Shown here: positions 6,313 through 7,108 of the stretch, in pieces
How positions within the stretch are numbered: the first letter of the stretch is position 1
How the letters are laid out: every line of letters starts with the position of its first letter
From: an uncultured Selenomonadaceae bacterium
Lineage (GTDB): Bacteria > Bacillota > Negativicutes > Selenomonadales > Selenomonadaceae
Reading direction: 5' to 3'
NCBI GenBank assembly: GCA_905235425.1
Contig: CAJOKY010000118.1
Span: 1 to 7,108 of the forward strand
Length of the DNA: 7,108 nucleotides
Made by a program: the position numbers and the translations under genes
Notes under the pieces: model-generated
What the model was told of the DNA's origin: nothing
What the model saw: only the letters and a program-made list of their open reading frames with translations
Database searches by the model: none

Positions 6313-7108
6313 ATGAACCCTCTGCAATTTTTGTACGATACGGTCGACGTTTTGAAGGACGGCAAAAACGGTAAAATTTCTCTTGTCTATGACAAACTGG
6401 GCAAGCAATTTTACATTATGAAGGAGCGGGATTTAAAGACTGCCGAAATTTACAGCCGCTTAAAAAATTTGCAGTCGCCGTACCTGCCGGAAATTTATCA
6501 CGCTGTAGAATCTGACGGTAAATTTTTTATAGTGGAAGAATTTATTCAAGGCAGGACGCTTGATGATATTTTGATTCATAACAACGGGCTTGATGAAAAA
6601 AATTCCGCAAAAGTTTTAAAGCAGGTCTGCAACGCACTGAAAATTTTGCACGCGCAGAAAATTATTCACCGTGATATTAAGCCTTCCAATATCATGGTTA
6701 CGAATAGCGGCTTGGTGAAACTGATTGACTTCAACATTGCACGCATTGTAAAGGAAAATCGCGAAAACGACACGGATTTTTTGGGTACGCGCGGTTATGC
6801 GCCGCCTGAACAGTACGGTTTCGGTCAAACTGATTCGCGCAGTGATATTTATTCGCTCGGCATTACGATACAAGAAATTTTGGGCGAAAACTACGACGGC
6901 TACTTGAAAAAGATTTTGGCGAAGTGTACTGAGTTAAATCCCGCCGACCGTTACCAATCTGTTGATGAAATTCTCGCCGATATCGACAGAAAATATTTTC
7001 GTTACTTGCTAAAAAAATTCGCGTTGAAAACCGCTTTAACCTGCGCGGGAATTTTTATAATTTTATTTGCCGTACAAAAATTTCTTGACGCGGACGAAGT
7101 GTCGGTAT
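6313..7108 (+). CDS. Membrane-anchored eukaryotic-type Ser/Thr protein kinase (3' end cut by window)
   Basis: The frame is open from ATG 6313 to the window end (265 codons, no stop). The Hanks kinase motifs appear in order. A reduced glycine loop (GKNGKISLVYD, 17-27) is followed by Lys37 in YIMK for ATP, Glu45 as the possible helix-C partner, and HRDIKPSN (119-126) with Asp121, Lys123 and Asn126. Asp139 follows in DFN, then GTRGYAPPEQ (158-167) and SDIYSLG (177-183). The kinase domain ends near 230 and is followed by one hydrophobic helix (about 240-258). The catalytic domain therefore lies in the cytosol, and a sensory or other domain probably lies outside, beyond the window. The metal-binding DFG is DFN, which keeps the essential Asp. 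The N-lobe is compact, starting almost at the kinase domain. AAAGG lies 11 bases before the ATG, slightly far. It diverges from the HTH gene. Confidence 0.92.
   Translation, partial: MNPLQFLYDTVDVLKDGKNGKISLVYDKLGKQFYIMKERDLKTAEIYSRLKNLQSPYLPEIYHAVESDGKFFIVEEFIQGRTLDDILIHNNGLDEKNSAKVLKQVCNALKILHAQKIIHRDIKPSNIMVTNSGLVKLIDFNIARIVKENRENDTDFLGTRGYAPPEQYGFGQTDSRSDIYSLGITIQEILGENYDGYLKKILAKCTELNPADRYQSVDEILADIDRKYFRYLLKKFALKTALTCAGIFIILFAVQKFLDADEVSV

Overview
The window looks like a low-to-moderate GC, anaerobic, Firmicutes-type chromosome. My best inference is a Negativicutes (Selenomonadales-like) genome that makes or consumes propionate through succinate. The grounds are a two-subunit B12-dependent methylmalonyl-CoA mutase, strong AAGGAG-type ribosome binding sites, sigma-A-type promoters, and a Hanks-type Ser/Thr kinase beside an XRE-like protein. 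A membrane protein faintly resembling the anchor of lipid A modifying enzymes would fit a two-membrane Firmicute. The genus cannot be named from this sequence.

Layout. Positions 1-115 hold no gene but contain a degenerate tandem repeat. Positions 116-4479 (minus strand) are a mutA-mutB operon. Its genes overlap by one base (TAATG), and a clear promoter lies at 4535-4563. Together they encode the heterodimeric adenosylcobalamin enzyme that interconverts succinyl-CoA and methylmalonyl-CoA.

Positions 4564-4937 are gene-poor but structured. They hold an AT-rich dyad upstream of the mut promoter, a strong intrinsic terminator (4635-4672) for minus-strand transcripts arriving from the peptide locus, and a broken second copy of a small-peptide gene (4685-4880). 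A 123-bp segment with perfect 14-bp inverted ends (4751-4873) lies inside this broken copy. The intact peptide gene (4938-5159) has its own promoter. It encodes 73 residues with a leader-like SDEELDEVAAAG motif and a short basic tail, like a secreted or modified peptide precursor.

Positions 5241-6249 (minus strand) hold two overlapping genes: an XRE-like helix-turn-helix protein, then a five-helix membrane protein. Diverging from them at 6313 is a membrane-anchored eukaryotic-type Ser/Thr protein kinase, cut by the window end just after its transmembrane segment. The kinase, the HTH protein and the membrane protein plausibly form one signalling locus.

The least ordinary part is 4685-5159: an apparently tandem pair of precursor-peptide genes. 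The second copy keeps its peptide-encoding 3' end but has lost its leader, which is replaced by an inverted-repeat element.
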